Assembly (NCBI GenBank): GCA_005883255.1
Contig: VAXS01000126.1
Location: 1 to 11,889, forward strand
Origin: Actinomycetota bacterium
GTDB lineage: Bacteria > Actinomycetota > Thermoleophilia > Solirubrobacterales > Solirubrobacteraceae
Direction: 5' to 3'
DNA: 11,889 nucleotides
Shown here: piece after piece, positions 1-11,753 of the stretch
Layout: the number at the start of each line of letters is the position of its first letter
How positions within the stretch are numbered: position 1 is the first letter of the stretch
Program-made: the position numbers and the translations under genes
The notes under the pieces: model-generated
What the model was told of the DNA's origin: nothing
Databases searched by the model: none
Seen by the model: only the letters and a program-made list of their open reading frames with translations

Positions 1-1905
<1,905 letters not shown>

Positions 1906-1907
<2 letters not shown>

Positions 1908-1910
1908 GGA
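1906..1910 (+). promoter_or_regulatory. Shine-Dalgarno site of rpoC overlapping the rpoB stop codon
   Basis: AAGGA starts inside the TAA stop of rpoB and ends 5 nt before the GTG at 1916. It supports GTG 1916 as the rpoC start and implies that ribosomes finishing rpoB are next to the rpoC initiation site (translational coupling is inferred). Confidence 0.75.
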
Positions 1911-1915
1911 CCCCA

Positions 1916-6034
<4,119 letters not shown>

Positions 6035-6057
6035 CGCCCCGGCGCCTTATCGCAGCG

Positions 6058-6573
6058 TCACGGACCGGGCGCGGCGCGTGTTGTTGAGACGTGCCGCGCC
6101 CAGCCGATCAGCCGCTCCACGTGAGCGCCGGTGATCCCCACGGCGGGATCGCTGGTGACGAGCAGCGTGGGACCGGGCCGGCTGGCGGCCCACTCGCCGC
6201 ACCCTTCGTGGTCGTCGTCGATCCAGGCCAGCGGGCGGTGGGGACCGGCGTGGCGCTCGATCGCGTCCAGCTTCCAGTGGCGGAGACCGCCCCCCGGCGG
6301 CCCATCGAAGGTGAGGAAGGGGAGCCGGGCGGGAAGGCTGAGGGCGTGGGGCAGGTATTCGTTCGCTCGGTCTTCCCATCCGGTGCACCAGACAAGCTCG
6401 AAGTGCTCGGACAGGGCACGCAGGTGCTCGCCGGCGGTGGCCGAAAGAAAGTGGTGGATCCCGTCCACCGTCTCGAACCGGCCGGCTGGACGGGTGTCCG
6501 GGTCGAACCCGTACAGCGAGATCACGCCGTCGACATCGACCAGCAGGAGTGGAACTAGGTGATTTGCAGGCAC
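6058..6573 (-). CDS. HAD-superfamily phosphatase-like protein, small cap-less type
   Basis: Predicted 171-residue cytoplasmic protein with the haloacid dehalogenase signature. Motif I is LLLVDVDGVI, with nucleophile D13 and acid/base D15. Motif II is T64 in LVWCTGWEDRAN, a likely motif III lysine is K101, and motif IV is WIDDD (D119-D121). HAD enzymes usually hydrolyse phosphoesters through an aspartyl-phosphate. The WCTGWEDRAN and LAWIDDD pattern resembles the small actinobacterial HAD family related to the HAD domain first described in RNA-repair polyproteins, but the substrate is unknown. I prefer GTG at 6573 because homology starts about eight residues later; the frame stays open to 6693 without a convincing start. 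No clear Shine-Dalgarno site is visible. The gene is convergent with rpoC (23 nt between stops) and divergent from the transporter gene. Fold assignment is confident; function is not. Confidence 0.8.
   Translation of the reverse strand: MPANHLVPLLLVDVDGVISLYGFDPDTRPAGRFETVDGIHHFLSATAGEHLRALSEHFELVWCTGWEDRANEYLPHALSLPARLPFLTFDGPPGGGLRHWKLDAIERHAGPHRPLAWIDDDHEGCGEWAASRPGPTLLVTSDPAVGITGAHVERLIGWARHVSTTRAAPGP
6067..6101 (+). terminator. Candidate stem-loop terminator of the rpoBC transcript
   Basis: A 13-bp stem (6067-6079 with 6089-6101) encloses a 9-nt loop and begins 33 nt after the rpoC stop. Every position pairs in plus-strand RNA, with one G-U pair (6076/6092). In minus-strand RNA that position becomes a C-A mismatch, which favours the plus-strand transcript as the functional one. 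No T-tract follows, so it is not a classical intrinsic terminator. It could be a U-less terminator or an RNA 3'-end stabiliser. It lies within the last codons of the convergent HAD gene. Confidence 0.5.
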
Positions 6574-6729
6574 TTTATTGTGACTTTCGTAGCAGCGCGA
6601 TCCTCTGCGGAAGTCGCTAGGGTGCCGACCCTGCGATATGCCATCAAGGACGATGGCAGTGGCGCCGAAGGTAGGGGTACCGCCCGGCGCCACTCGGTGC
6701 CACGGGGGGCGCCAACCAGGTCTTTTTAG
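6574..6729. other. Divergent intergenic region with short hairpins
   Basis: This 156-nt region holds the upstream sequences of both the HAD gene (minus) and the transporter gene (plus). Visible inverted repeats are AGGGT-gccg-ACCCT (6619-6632), TGCCATC-aaggac-GATGGCA (6639-6658, 7-bp perfect stem) and GGCGCC-actc-GGTGCC (6686-6701, one G-U). The hexamer GGCGCC occurs three times (6661, 6686, 6708). The part near the HAD start is locally AT-richer than its surroundings, as expected of a promoter, but I cannot assign a convincing -35/-10 pair on either strand. It could be a structured leader or operator region. It does not match a riboswitch class I recognise. Confidence 0.45.
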
Positions 6730-7614
6730 ATGACTCTCGAACTAGGCATCTTCCTTGCGCTCGGTTGCGCCTTCGCGACGAACCTGGGCTTCCTCTACAA
6801 GTACCGGGGCGCGTGCGCGGCGGCGTCGGTGGACATCCGCCACCCCCTCCGGAGCGCCAAGTGCCTGTTCTCGTCGAGGTGGTTCGCGATCGGGATGCTG
6901 GTGGCGGTGGGTGCCTGGATCCTGCACGTCGGCGCGCTGGCGCTGGCGCCGATCTCGATCGTGCAGTCCGTCCTCTCGGGCGGCGTGGTCCTGCTGGCCG
7001 TGATGGCCGACCGGCTGTTCGGCTTCGGCGTCGGCCGCCGCCAGTGGATCGGCGTCTCGCTCACCGCGCTGGGCCTGCTGCTGCTGGGGCTGACGCTTCC
7101 GCGCTCCGGCGGCGCCCACTCCCAGTTCTCCGCCGTCGCCATGATGGCCTTCGAAGGCGGCATGATCGGCGTCGGCGCCCTGCTCATCGTGGGCAAGCAC
7201 ATCGGCGGTCCGGCCGAGCACCACGGCGTGATGCTGGGCGCCGCCTCGGGCGTCCTTTTCGGCGTCTCCGACATCGCCATCAAGGCGCTCACCGGGCTGG
7301 TGGGCAGCGGTCCCACCGCGGGCTCGCTGATCGGCTGGGTGCTGGTTGCCCTGGCCGCCTCGGTCGCCGCCTTCTACGCGTCGGCCCGCGGGCTGCAGGA
7401 CGGCGAGGCCGTCCCGGTCATCGCCACCACCGCCACCGCGGCCAACGTGGCCTCGATCGCCGGTGGGATCGTCGTCTTCGGCGATCCGCTCCCGGGGAAC
7501 GTCCTCGGGCTCGGGATCCAGATGGCGGCCTTCGCGATCATCTGCGTCGCGGCGTTCCTCACGCCGGCGCCGGTCCGTGCGGCCAACGGCCGCGTGGCCG
7601 CCCAGGCCGCCTAG
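6730..7614 (+). CDS. EamA/DMT-superfamily membrane transporter
   Basis: Integral membrane protein of 294 residues, about the usual DMT-family length. About nine hydrophobic segments are visible, starting near residues 3-25, 52-73, 74-98, 100-124, 133-155, 165-190, 198-222, 226-249 and 253-278. The two halves resemble each other in the manner of EamA duplications, with small-residue-rich helices (Gly/Ala) and ALAPISIVQSVLSGGVVLLA in the first half. DMT carriers move small metabolites or ions across the inner membrane. The early NLGFLYKYRGA segment also recalls NIPA-like members, so magnesium or another cation is an alternative. The substrate cannot be read from the sequence. The ATG at 6730 has only a weak CCAGG 9 nt upstream. 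It lies 56 nt ahead of the aminotransferase gene on the same strand, so co-transcription is possible. Fold is confident; substrate and exact topology are not. Confidence 0.8.
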   Translation: MTLELGIFLALGCAFATNLGFLYKYRGACAAASVDIRHPLRSAKCLFSSRWFAIGMLVAVGAWILHVGALALAPISIVQSVLSGGVVLLAVMADRLFGFGVGRRQWIGVSLTALGLLLLGLTLPRSGGAHSQFSAVAMMAFEGGMIGVGALLIVGKHIGGPAEHHGVMLGAASGVLFGVSDIAIKALTGLVGSGPTAGSLIGWVLVALAASVAAFYASARGLQDGEAVPVIATTATAANVASIAGGIVVFGDPLPGNVLGLGIQMAAFAIICVAAFLTPAPVRAANGRVAAQAA

Positions 7615-7658
7615 CCCTTCACATCCGCTCACGGCTCGGGCGGGTCAGCCGGGGGCGG

Positions 7659-7664
7659 TACCGT
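7659..7664 (+). promoter_or_regulatory. Candidate -10 element for a leaderless aminotransferase mRNA
   Basis: TACCGT fits the TANNNT pattern and ends 6 nt before the ATG at 7671, the distance at which transcription would start on the start codon itself. No Shine-Dalgarno site lies at normal spacing, and leaderless mRNAs are common in actinobacteria. The hexamer is embedded in the 8-bp palindrome CGGTACCG (7656-7663). No good -35 is visible, so this is a hypothesis. Confidence 0.35.
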
Positions 7665-7670
7665 TGTCCC

Positions 7671-9062
7671 ATGGCGACCGCACGGCAGCAGGCGCCGGGG
7701 GAGCAGTCGACGCTGCAGGACCTGGCGAAGCGCCACCTCTGGCTGCACTTCACGCGGATGGGGGTGTACGCCGAGCACGACATCCCGGTGATCGTGCGCG
7801 GCGAGGGCTGCCACGTGTGGGACGAGCGTGGGAACCGCTACCTGGACGGGCTGTCCGCCCTGTTCTGCGTGAACATCGGCCACGGCCGGGCCGACGTGGC
7901 GCAGGCGGGCGCCGACCAGGCGCGGGAGCTGGGCTTCTTCACCAACTGGTCCTACGCCCACCCACCGGCGATCGAGCTGGCGGCGCGGGTCGCCGCCTTG
8001 GCCCCGGGGGACCTCAACCGGGTGTTCTTCACCAGCGGCGGCAGCGAGGCGGTCGAGTCGGCGCTAAAGCTGGCCCGCCAGTACCACAAGCTCACCGGCC
8101 ACCCCAACAAGACCAAGGTCATCGCCCGGGAGATCGCCTACCACGGCACCAGCCTGGGCGCGCTCGCCGCCACCGGCATCACGGGCCTGCGGGCGCCCTT
8201 CGAGCCGCTGATGCCCGGCGGCTGCCACGTCCCCAACACCAACCTCTACCGGCTGCCGCCCGGGATGGAGCCCGGCGACCTGGCCGAGGCGATCGACGAG
8301 CGGATCGAGTTCGAGGGGCCGGACACCGTGGCGGCGGTGATCCTGGAGCCGGTCCAGAACGCCGGCGGCTGCTTCACCCCGCCCGACGGCTACTTCCAGC
8401 GGGTGCGCGAGATCTGCGACGCCCACGACGTCCTGCTGATCTCCGACGAGGTCATCTGCTCGTGGGGTCGGTTGGGCGAGTGGTTCGGGGCCCAGCGCTA
8501 CGACTACCGGCCCGACGTCATCACCACGGCCAAGGGGCTGACCAGCGCCTACGCGCCGCTGGGCGCCGTCATCGCCTCCGACCGCCTGGCCGAGCCCTTC
8601 CTTGAGGGCACCAACACCTTCATGCACGGCTTCACGTTCGGCGGGCATCCGATCGGCTGCGCGGTGGCCCAGGCGAACCTCGACGTGCTGGAGAACGAGG
8701 GCGTGCTCGAGAACGTCCGGGCCCACGAGCCTGACCTGCGCGACATGCTCGAGTCGCTGCGCGACATCCCGATCGTGGGCGACGTGCGGGGCGCCGGCTA
8801 CTTCCAGGCGCTGGAGCTGGTCAAGGACCGCGCGACCAAGGAGTCCTTCGACGACCGCGAGTCCGAGGAGCTGTTGCGGGGCTTCCTCTCCGGCGAGCTG
8901 TTCCGGCGCGGCCTCATCTGCCGTGCCGACGACCGCGGCGACCCGGTGATCCAGGTCTCGCCGCCGCTCATCGCCGGTCCCGAGGAGTTCGCGGAGATGG
9001 AGGGGGTGCTGCGCCCGGTGCTGGAGGAGGCCGCGCGCCGGATGCACGTGACGCCGGCATGA
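7671..9062 (+). CDS. Class III PLP-dependent aminotransferase (omega-amino acid/amine:pyruvate type)
   Basis: Cytosolic fold-type I PLP enzyme, 463 residues, normal for the family. Active-site elements are present in order: DGLSALFCVNIGHG (59-72), the phosphate-binding SGGSEAVESALKLAR (122-136), YHG (Y157, H158) stacking on the cofactor, ISDEV with D259 holding the pyridine nitrogen, the Schiff-base lysine K288 in TTAKGL, and FTFGGHP (321-327) contributed by the partner subunit. This pattern is that of beta-alanine/taurine/amine:pyruvate transaminases. The exact amine donor is not readable; 4-aminobutyrate or putrescine are alternatives. The ATG at 7671 is chosen because a conserved N-terminal region follows at once; the frame stays open upstream only as a shadow over the transporter gene. 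The stop overlaps the alanine dehydrogenase start in ATGA, which implies coupled translation and supports pyruvate as amino acceptor. Family is confident; substrate is inferred. Confidence 0.9.
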   Translation: MATARQQAPGEQSTLQDLAKRHLWLHFTRMGVYAEHDIPVIVRGEGCHVWDERGNRYLDGLSALFCVNIGHGRADVAQAGADQARELGFFTNWSYAHPPAIELAARVAALAPGDLNRVFFTSGGSEAVESALKLARQYHKLTGHPNKTKVIAREIAYHGTSLGALAATGITGLRAPFEPLMPGGCHVPNTNLYRLPPGMEPGDLAEAIDERIEFEGPDTVAAVILEPVQNAGGCFTPPDGYFQRVREICDAHDVLLISDEVICSWGRLGEWFGAQRYDYRPDVITTAKGLTSAYAPLGAVIASDRLAEPFLEGTNTFMHGFTFGGHPIGCAVAQANLDVLENEGVLENVRAHEPDLRDMLESLRDIPIVGDVRGAGYFQALELVKDRATKESFDDRESEELLRGFLSGELFRRGLICRADDRGDPVIQVSPPLIAGPEEFAEMEGVLRPVLEEAARRMHVTPA

Positions 9063-10189
9063 GGGTCGGCGTCCCCAGCGAGGCCATGGCGGACGAGTAC
9101 CGGGTGGCGCTGACCCCCAGCGGGGTGCGCGAGCTGGTGGACGCCGGGCACGAGGTGGTGGTGCAGCGGGGGGCCGGCGAGGGTTCCGCGATCGCCGACG
9201 CCACGTACGAGTCCCAGGGCGCGCGGATCGTCCCCGACGCCGAGGCGGTGTTCGACGAGGCCCGCCTGGTGGTGAAGGTCAAGGAGCCCCAGCCGGAGGA
9301 GGTGGCGCTGCTGGGGCCCCAGCACATGCTGTTCACGTTCCTGCACCTGGCGCCGGCGCCCGAGCTCACGAAGGCGCTGTGCGACAGCGGCGCCACCTGC
9401 ATCGCCTACGAGACCGTGGAGGACGACCGCGGCCGGCTCCCCCTGCTGGCCCCGATGTCGGAGGTGGCGGGCAAGATCGCCACCCAGGCCGGGGCGTTCA
9501 TGCTCGAGAAGCCGCTGGGGGGCCGGGGAGTGCTGCTGGGCGGGGTGCCCGGCGTGGCCGCCGCGAACGTGCTGGTCATCGGCGGCGGCGTGGTGGGGAT
9601 GAACGCGGCCTTCATCGCGATCGGCATGGAGGCGGACGTGTTCGTCTTCGACCGCGACGTGGACCGGCTGCGCGAGCTGGACCTGGTGTTCGGGGGACGC
9701 TGCTCGACGGTCTTCTCCTCGACCCTGGAGATCGAGGAGCGCCTGCCCGGCGCCGACCTGGTGATCGGCGCGGTGCTCATCCACGGCGCCCGCGCCCCGC
9801 ACGTGATCACCCGCGGGCAGCTGGGGCTCATGAAGCGGGGGTCGGTCCTGGTTGACGTGTCCATCGACCAGGGGGGCTGCTTCGAGACCTCGCGGCCCAC
9901 CACTCACTCGCACCCCACCTACGAGGTGGACGGGATCCGCCACTACTGCGTGACGAACATGCCGGGAGCGGTCCCGATCACCTCGACCTACGCCCTCACC
10001 AACGCCACGCTGCCCTACGTGGCAGCCCTGGCCGGCCTGGGCATGCACCGCGCGGTGGCGGCCGACCCCGGCCTCAAGCGGGGCGTCAACGTGGCCGCCG
10101 GCCAGGTCACCTACGCGCCGGTGGCCGAGGCGGTCGGCCTGCCGTACGCCGCGGTGGACGAGGCGCTGGCCGCCGTTCCGGCCGCCTGA
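9059..10189 (+). CDS. ald: Alanine dehydrogenase
   Basis: NAD-dependent oxidative deamination of L-alanine to pyruvate and ammonium, reversible, cytosolic. The protein has 376 residues, close to the roughly 371 of the Mycobacterium tuberculosis enzyme, and key residues fall at the same numbers: R15 and K75 (pyruvate binding), H96 in FTFLHLA (catalytic) and D270 in [12 protein letters not shown] (catalytic). The Rossmann loop VIGGGVVG spans 173-180, with D198 near the expected NAD ribose contact. APMSEVAGK and [14 protein letters not shown] are family blocks. The first loop reads [11 protein letters not shown] instead of the usual PKEIKN-type sequence, a modest deviation. The ATG overlaps the aminotransferase stop by 4 nt, so the two enzymes are probably made together. 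The pair would recycle pyruvate: transamination makes alanine and Ald returns pyruvate, NADH and ammonium. A transhydrogenase alpha subunit is related, but the length and residues fit Ald better. Confidence 0.96.
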   Translation: MRVGVPSEAMADEYRVALTPSGVRELVDAGHEVVVQRGAGEGSAIADATYESQGARIVPDAEAVFDEARLVVKVKEPQPEEVALLGPQHMLFTFLHLAPAPELTKALCDSGATCIAYETVEDDRGRLPLLAPMSEVAGKIATQAGAFMLEKPLGGRGVLLGGVPGVAAANVLVIGGGVVGMNAAFIAIGMEADVFVFDRDVDRLRELDLVFGGRCSTVFSSTLEIEERLPGADLVIGAVLIHGARAPHVITRGQLGLMKRGSVLVDVSIDQGGCFETSRPTTHSHPTYEVDGIRHYCVTNMPGAVPITSTYALTNATLPYVAALAGLGMHRAVAADPGLKRGVNVAAGQVTYAPVAEAVGLPYAAVDEALAAVPAA

Positions 10190-10199
10190 CGCTCGCTGC

Positions 10200-10205
10200 T
10201 AGCAT
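10200..10205 (+). promoter_or_regulatory. Candidate -10 element in front of rpsL
   Basis: TAGCAT fits TANNNT and ends 10 nt before the rpsL ATG, which would give a near-leaderless mRNA. The 26 nt between ald and rpsL contain no Shine-Dalgarno site. The upstream TTCCGG at 10176 is at most a weak -35. Read-through from ald is an alternative source of rpsL mRNA. Confidence 0.3.
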
Positions 10206-10219
10206 GCGGCGCCGCATGC
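10202..10219. repeat. 18-bp perfect palindrome over the rpsL start codon
   Basis: GCATGCGGCGCCGCATGC is identical to its reverse complement over 18 bases and includes the rpsL ATG (10216-10218) and the end of the candidate -10. As DNA it could be an operator for a dimeric protein. As RNA it could fold into a 7-bp stem with a GCGC loop that hides the start codon. Confidence 0.7.
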
Positions 10220-10608
10220 CGACCACCAGCCAGCTCGTGCGCAAGGGGCGCAAGGCCCCGTCCAAGAAGCTCTCCACCCCCGGCCTGAAGTCGGGGAAGG
10301 GGCGCAAGCAGCGGGTCGCCGCCCCCCAGCGCCGAGGCGTGTGCACGCGCGTGTACACGGTCACCCCCAAGAAGCCGAACTCGGCGCTGCGCAAGGTGGC
10401 GCGCGTGCGCCTGACCAACGGGATGGAGGTCACCGCCTACATCCCGGGCGAGGGCCACAACCTCCAGGAGCACTCGGTGGTCCTGGTCCGGGGCGGCCGC
10501 GTCAAGGACCTGCCGGGCGTCCGCTACAAGGTGGTGCGGGGCACGCTCGACGCCGCCGGGGTGAGCGACCGCCGCAAGGCGCGCTCGCAGTACGGCGTCA
10601 AGAAGTAG
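10216..10608 (+). CDS. rpsL: 30S ribosomal protein S12
   Basis: Decoding-centre protein of the small subunit, 130 residues. The start at ATG 10216 gives the family N-terminus [13 protein letters not shown]; an in-frame ATG at 10204 would add MRRR and is less likely. Conserved blocks are [22 protein letters not shown] (with a lysine at 52 equivalent to E. coli K43), [20 protein letters not shown] and [10 protein letters not shown] (K97 equivalent to K88; D98 is the usual methylthiolated aspartate). Both streptomycin-contact lysines are wild type. Between K10 and C43 there are about nine more residues than in E. coli, a basic Gly/Lys-rich loop. rpsG follows after 2 nt. There is no visible Shine-Dalgarno site, and a palindrome covers the start codon. 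Confidence 0.98.
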   Translation: MPTTSQLVRKGRKAPSKKLSTPGLKSGKGRKQRVAAPQRRGVCTRVYTVTPKKPNSALRKVARVRLTNGMEVTAYIPGEGHNLQEHSVVLVRGGRVKDLPGVRYKVVRGTLDAAGVSDRRKARSQYGVKK

Positions 10609-10610
10609 GC

Positions 10611-11081
10611 ATGCCGCGCCGCGCTCAGGCCCAGGTCCGCCAGCTGGACCCCGATTCGGTCCACCGGTCCAAGCTCGTCCAGCAGGTCATCAACAAGGTG
10701 ATGCTCGACGGCAAGAAGTCGCTGGCCGAGCACATCGTCTACGACGCACTGGCCATCGTCGGGGAGCGCAGCGGGCGCGAGCCGGTCGAGGCGCTCGAGG
10801 AGTCGGTCAAGACGCTCACACCGGTGCTCGAGGTCCGCTCGCGCCGGGTGGGCGGCGCCACCTACCAGGTGCCGGTCGAGGTCCCCGCCCGCCGCGCCCG
10901 CACCCTGGCGGTGCGCTGGCTGGTCCAGTTCGCCCGCCAGCGCCGCGAGAAGACGATGGCCCAGCGGCTGGCCAACGAGCTCCTCGACGCCCAGCAGCAG
11001 CAGGGCGGCGCCTACAAGCGCAAGGACGACATCTACCGCATGGCGCAGGCCAACAAGGCCTTCGCTCATTACCGCTGGTAG
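10611..11081 (+). CDS. rpsG: 30S ribosomal protein S7
   Basis: Primary assembly protein that binds the 3' major domain of 16S rRNA, 156 residues, exactly the common length. Recognisable blocks are [34 protein letters not shown] (78-91), [18 protein letters not shown] and the C-terminal [11 protein letters not shown] 10611 lies 2 nt after the rpsL stop, and AAGAAG at the end of rpsL (10600-10605) can act as its ribosome-binding site, so translation is coupled to rpsL. The last 13 nt overlap, tail to tail, with the minus-strand membrane-protein gene. Unlike the usual str operon, fusA does not follow directly. Confidence 0.99.
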   Translation: MPRRAQAQVRQLDPDSVHRSKLVQQVINKVMLDGKKSLAEHIVYDALAIVGERSGREPVEALEESVKTLTPVLEVRSRRVGGATYQVPVEVPARRARTLAVRWLVQFARQRREKTMAQRLANELLDAQQQQGGAYKRKDDIYRMAQANKAFAHYRW

Positions 11082-11620
11082 TCGGTCTCCGTCCGCGGCG
11101 CTTGCGCGCCTAGGTCGGGCACGCCGCCGCGGGCGGGCGCGGACAGCAGCGTCGCGCCCACCCCCGCCACCAGCATCAGCGCCGCCCCCAGCGTCTCCAG
11201 GTAGAAGCCGACCTGGGGGCTGGAGTGCGCGGGTTGGAAGCTGGGCAGCGTCCCCGACGTGGTGGTGTCCCCCAGGTCGACGCCCAGGGCGACGATCGCC
11301 GCCGCCACCCCCAGGGCCGCCAGCGCCCCCCAGGCCACCGGGCTGCGGCTGCGCGCCGCCAGGCCCCAGAGCGCCACCCCGACCACCCCGATCACCGCCA
11401 TCGCGAACCCGTGGTTCGTGTGGCCGGCGACGTCGTGCACGTAGCCCGGCCCGTGGGTCTCGAACAGGGTCGTGAAGTCGGCCACGACCAGCAGGATCGG
11501 GCCCGCCAGAGCGGCCAGGACGAGGGCGCGCCAGAGGGCCGGAGGGACCGAAACAGGCCCCCGGGAGGCCCGGTTTGAACTGCTATAGTCGGTCGGCGCT
11601 CCGGGGGTCGTTGCGCTCAT
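11069..11620 (-). CDS. Predicted four-TM membrane protein of unknown function
   Basis: Predicted 183-residue inner-membrane protein that I do not recognise. After a polar Ser/Thr/Pro-rich N-terminus (1-27), hydrophobic segments lie at about 30-52, 71-89, 95-115 and 136-159. Loops contain [19 protein letters not shown], histidine-rich between TM1 and TM2, and an acidic/threonine loop [10 protein letters not shown] between TM3 and TM4. The tail is short and polar. ATG 11620 is preferred because GGGAGG sits 8 nt upstream (plus-strand 11629-11634); an in-frame GTG at 11671 would add 17 residues without such a site. Codon use and GC content match the neighbours, so a recent transfer is not indicated. 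The gene lies on the opposite strand between rpsG and fusA, overlapping the rpsG end by 13 nt, and its 5' coding region contains the candidate fusA promoter. Good hydrophobic pattern and start signal make a real gene likely. Confidence 0.7.
   Translation of the reverse strand: MSATTPGAPTDYSSSNRASRGPVSVPPALWRALVLAALAGPILLVVADFTTLFETHGPGYVHDVAGHTNHGFAMAVIGVVGVALWGLAARSRSPVAWGALAALGVAAAIVALGVDLGDTTTSGTLPSFQPAHSSPQVGFYLETLGAALMLVAGVGATLLSAPARGGVPDLGAQAPRTETDYQR
11091..11144 (+). terminator. GC-rich foldback after rpsG, possible 3' end of the rpsL-rpsG mRNA
   Basis: GTCCGCG (11091-11097) can pair with CGCGGAC (11138-11144). Inside, GGCGC-TTGC-GCGCC (11097-11110) forms a local 5-bp hairpin that would compete for one base. 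It begins 10 nt after the rpsG stop. There is no T-tract, and such repeats arise easily at this GC content, so confidence is low. Confidence 0.25.
11581..11589 (+). promoter_or_regulatory. Candidate extended -10 promoter for fusA
   Basis: TGCTATAGT matches the extended -10 consensus TGnTATAAT except for one base and is unusually AT-rich for this window. No -35 is visible at 16-18 nt spacing, as is common for extended -10 promoters. Transcription would start near 11596 and give a leader of about 158 nt before fusA. It lies within the 5' coding part of the opposite-strand membrane-protein gene. Confidence 0.5.
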
Positions 11621-11709
11621 CCGCGCGCCCTCCCGGACGGTTTGCTTCGCGATCGTGGAGACGCCCACCACATAGACCAGCCAGCCCGGGCAACAGATGC
11701 GTCGTGCAT

Positions 11710-11732
11710 GGGCCCGAGGGGCCCTTTTCTTT
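11710..11732 (+). terminator. Intrinsic terminator or attenuator in the fusA leader
   Basis: GGGCCC-GAG-GGGCCC (11710-11724) is a perfect 6-bp GC stem with a 3-nt loop, followed directly by TTTTCTTT (11725-11732). This is the classical intrinsic terminator layout on the plus strand only. It ends 21 nt before the fusA ATG. It could stop read-through from rpsL-rpsG or act as a conditional attenuator of fusA. I see no clear antiterminator pairing. Confidence 0.65.
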
Positions 11733-11753
11733 GCCCTGACTCAAGAGATTTCA

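Noticed and set aside
6091..6558. Plus-strand frames opposite the HAD gene
   Set aside because: The minus-strand frame carries clear HAD motifs; the plus-strand translations do not resemble any family.
6574..6693. 40-residue N-terminal extension of the HAD protein to 6693
   Set aside because: The extension runs through hairpin-rich intergenic sequence and shows no HAD homology. GTG 6573 places motif I at the normal distance from the N-terminus.
6765..7670. Long N-terminal extension of the aminotransferase frame
   Set aside because: It overlaps the transporter gene out of frame, and its translation is Arg-rich shadow. The conserved aminotransferase sequence starts just after ATG 7671.
8064..10048. 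Long minus-strand frames opposite the aminotransferase and alanine dehydrogenase genes
   Set aside because: Shadow frames caused by GC-rich codon use; the plus-strand genes have complete catalytic motifs.
10204..10215. Earlier in-frame ATG for rpsL adding MRRR
   Set aside because: S12 proteins begin MPT-type at ATG 10216, and the extra residues come from one arm of the palindrome.
11621..11671. Upstream GTG start for the minus-strand membrane protein
   Set aside because: ATG 11620 has a GGGAGG ribosome-binding site at 8 nt; the GTG at 11671 has none visible.
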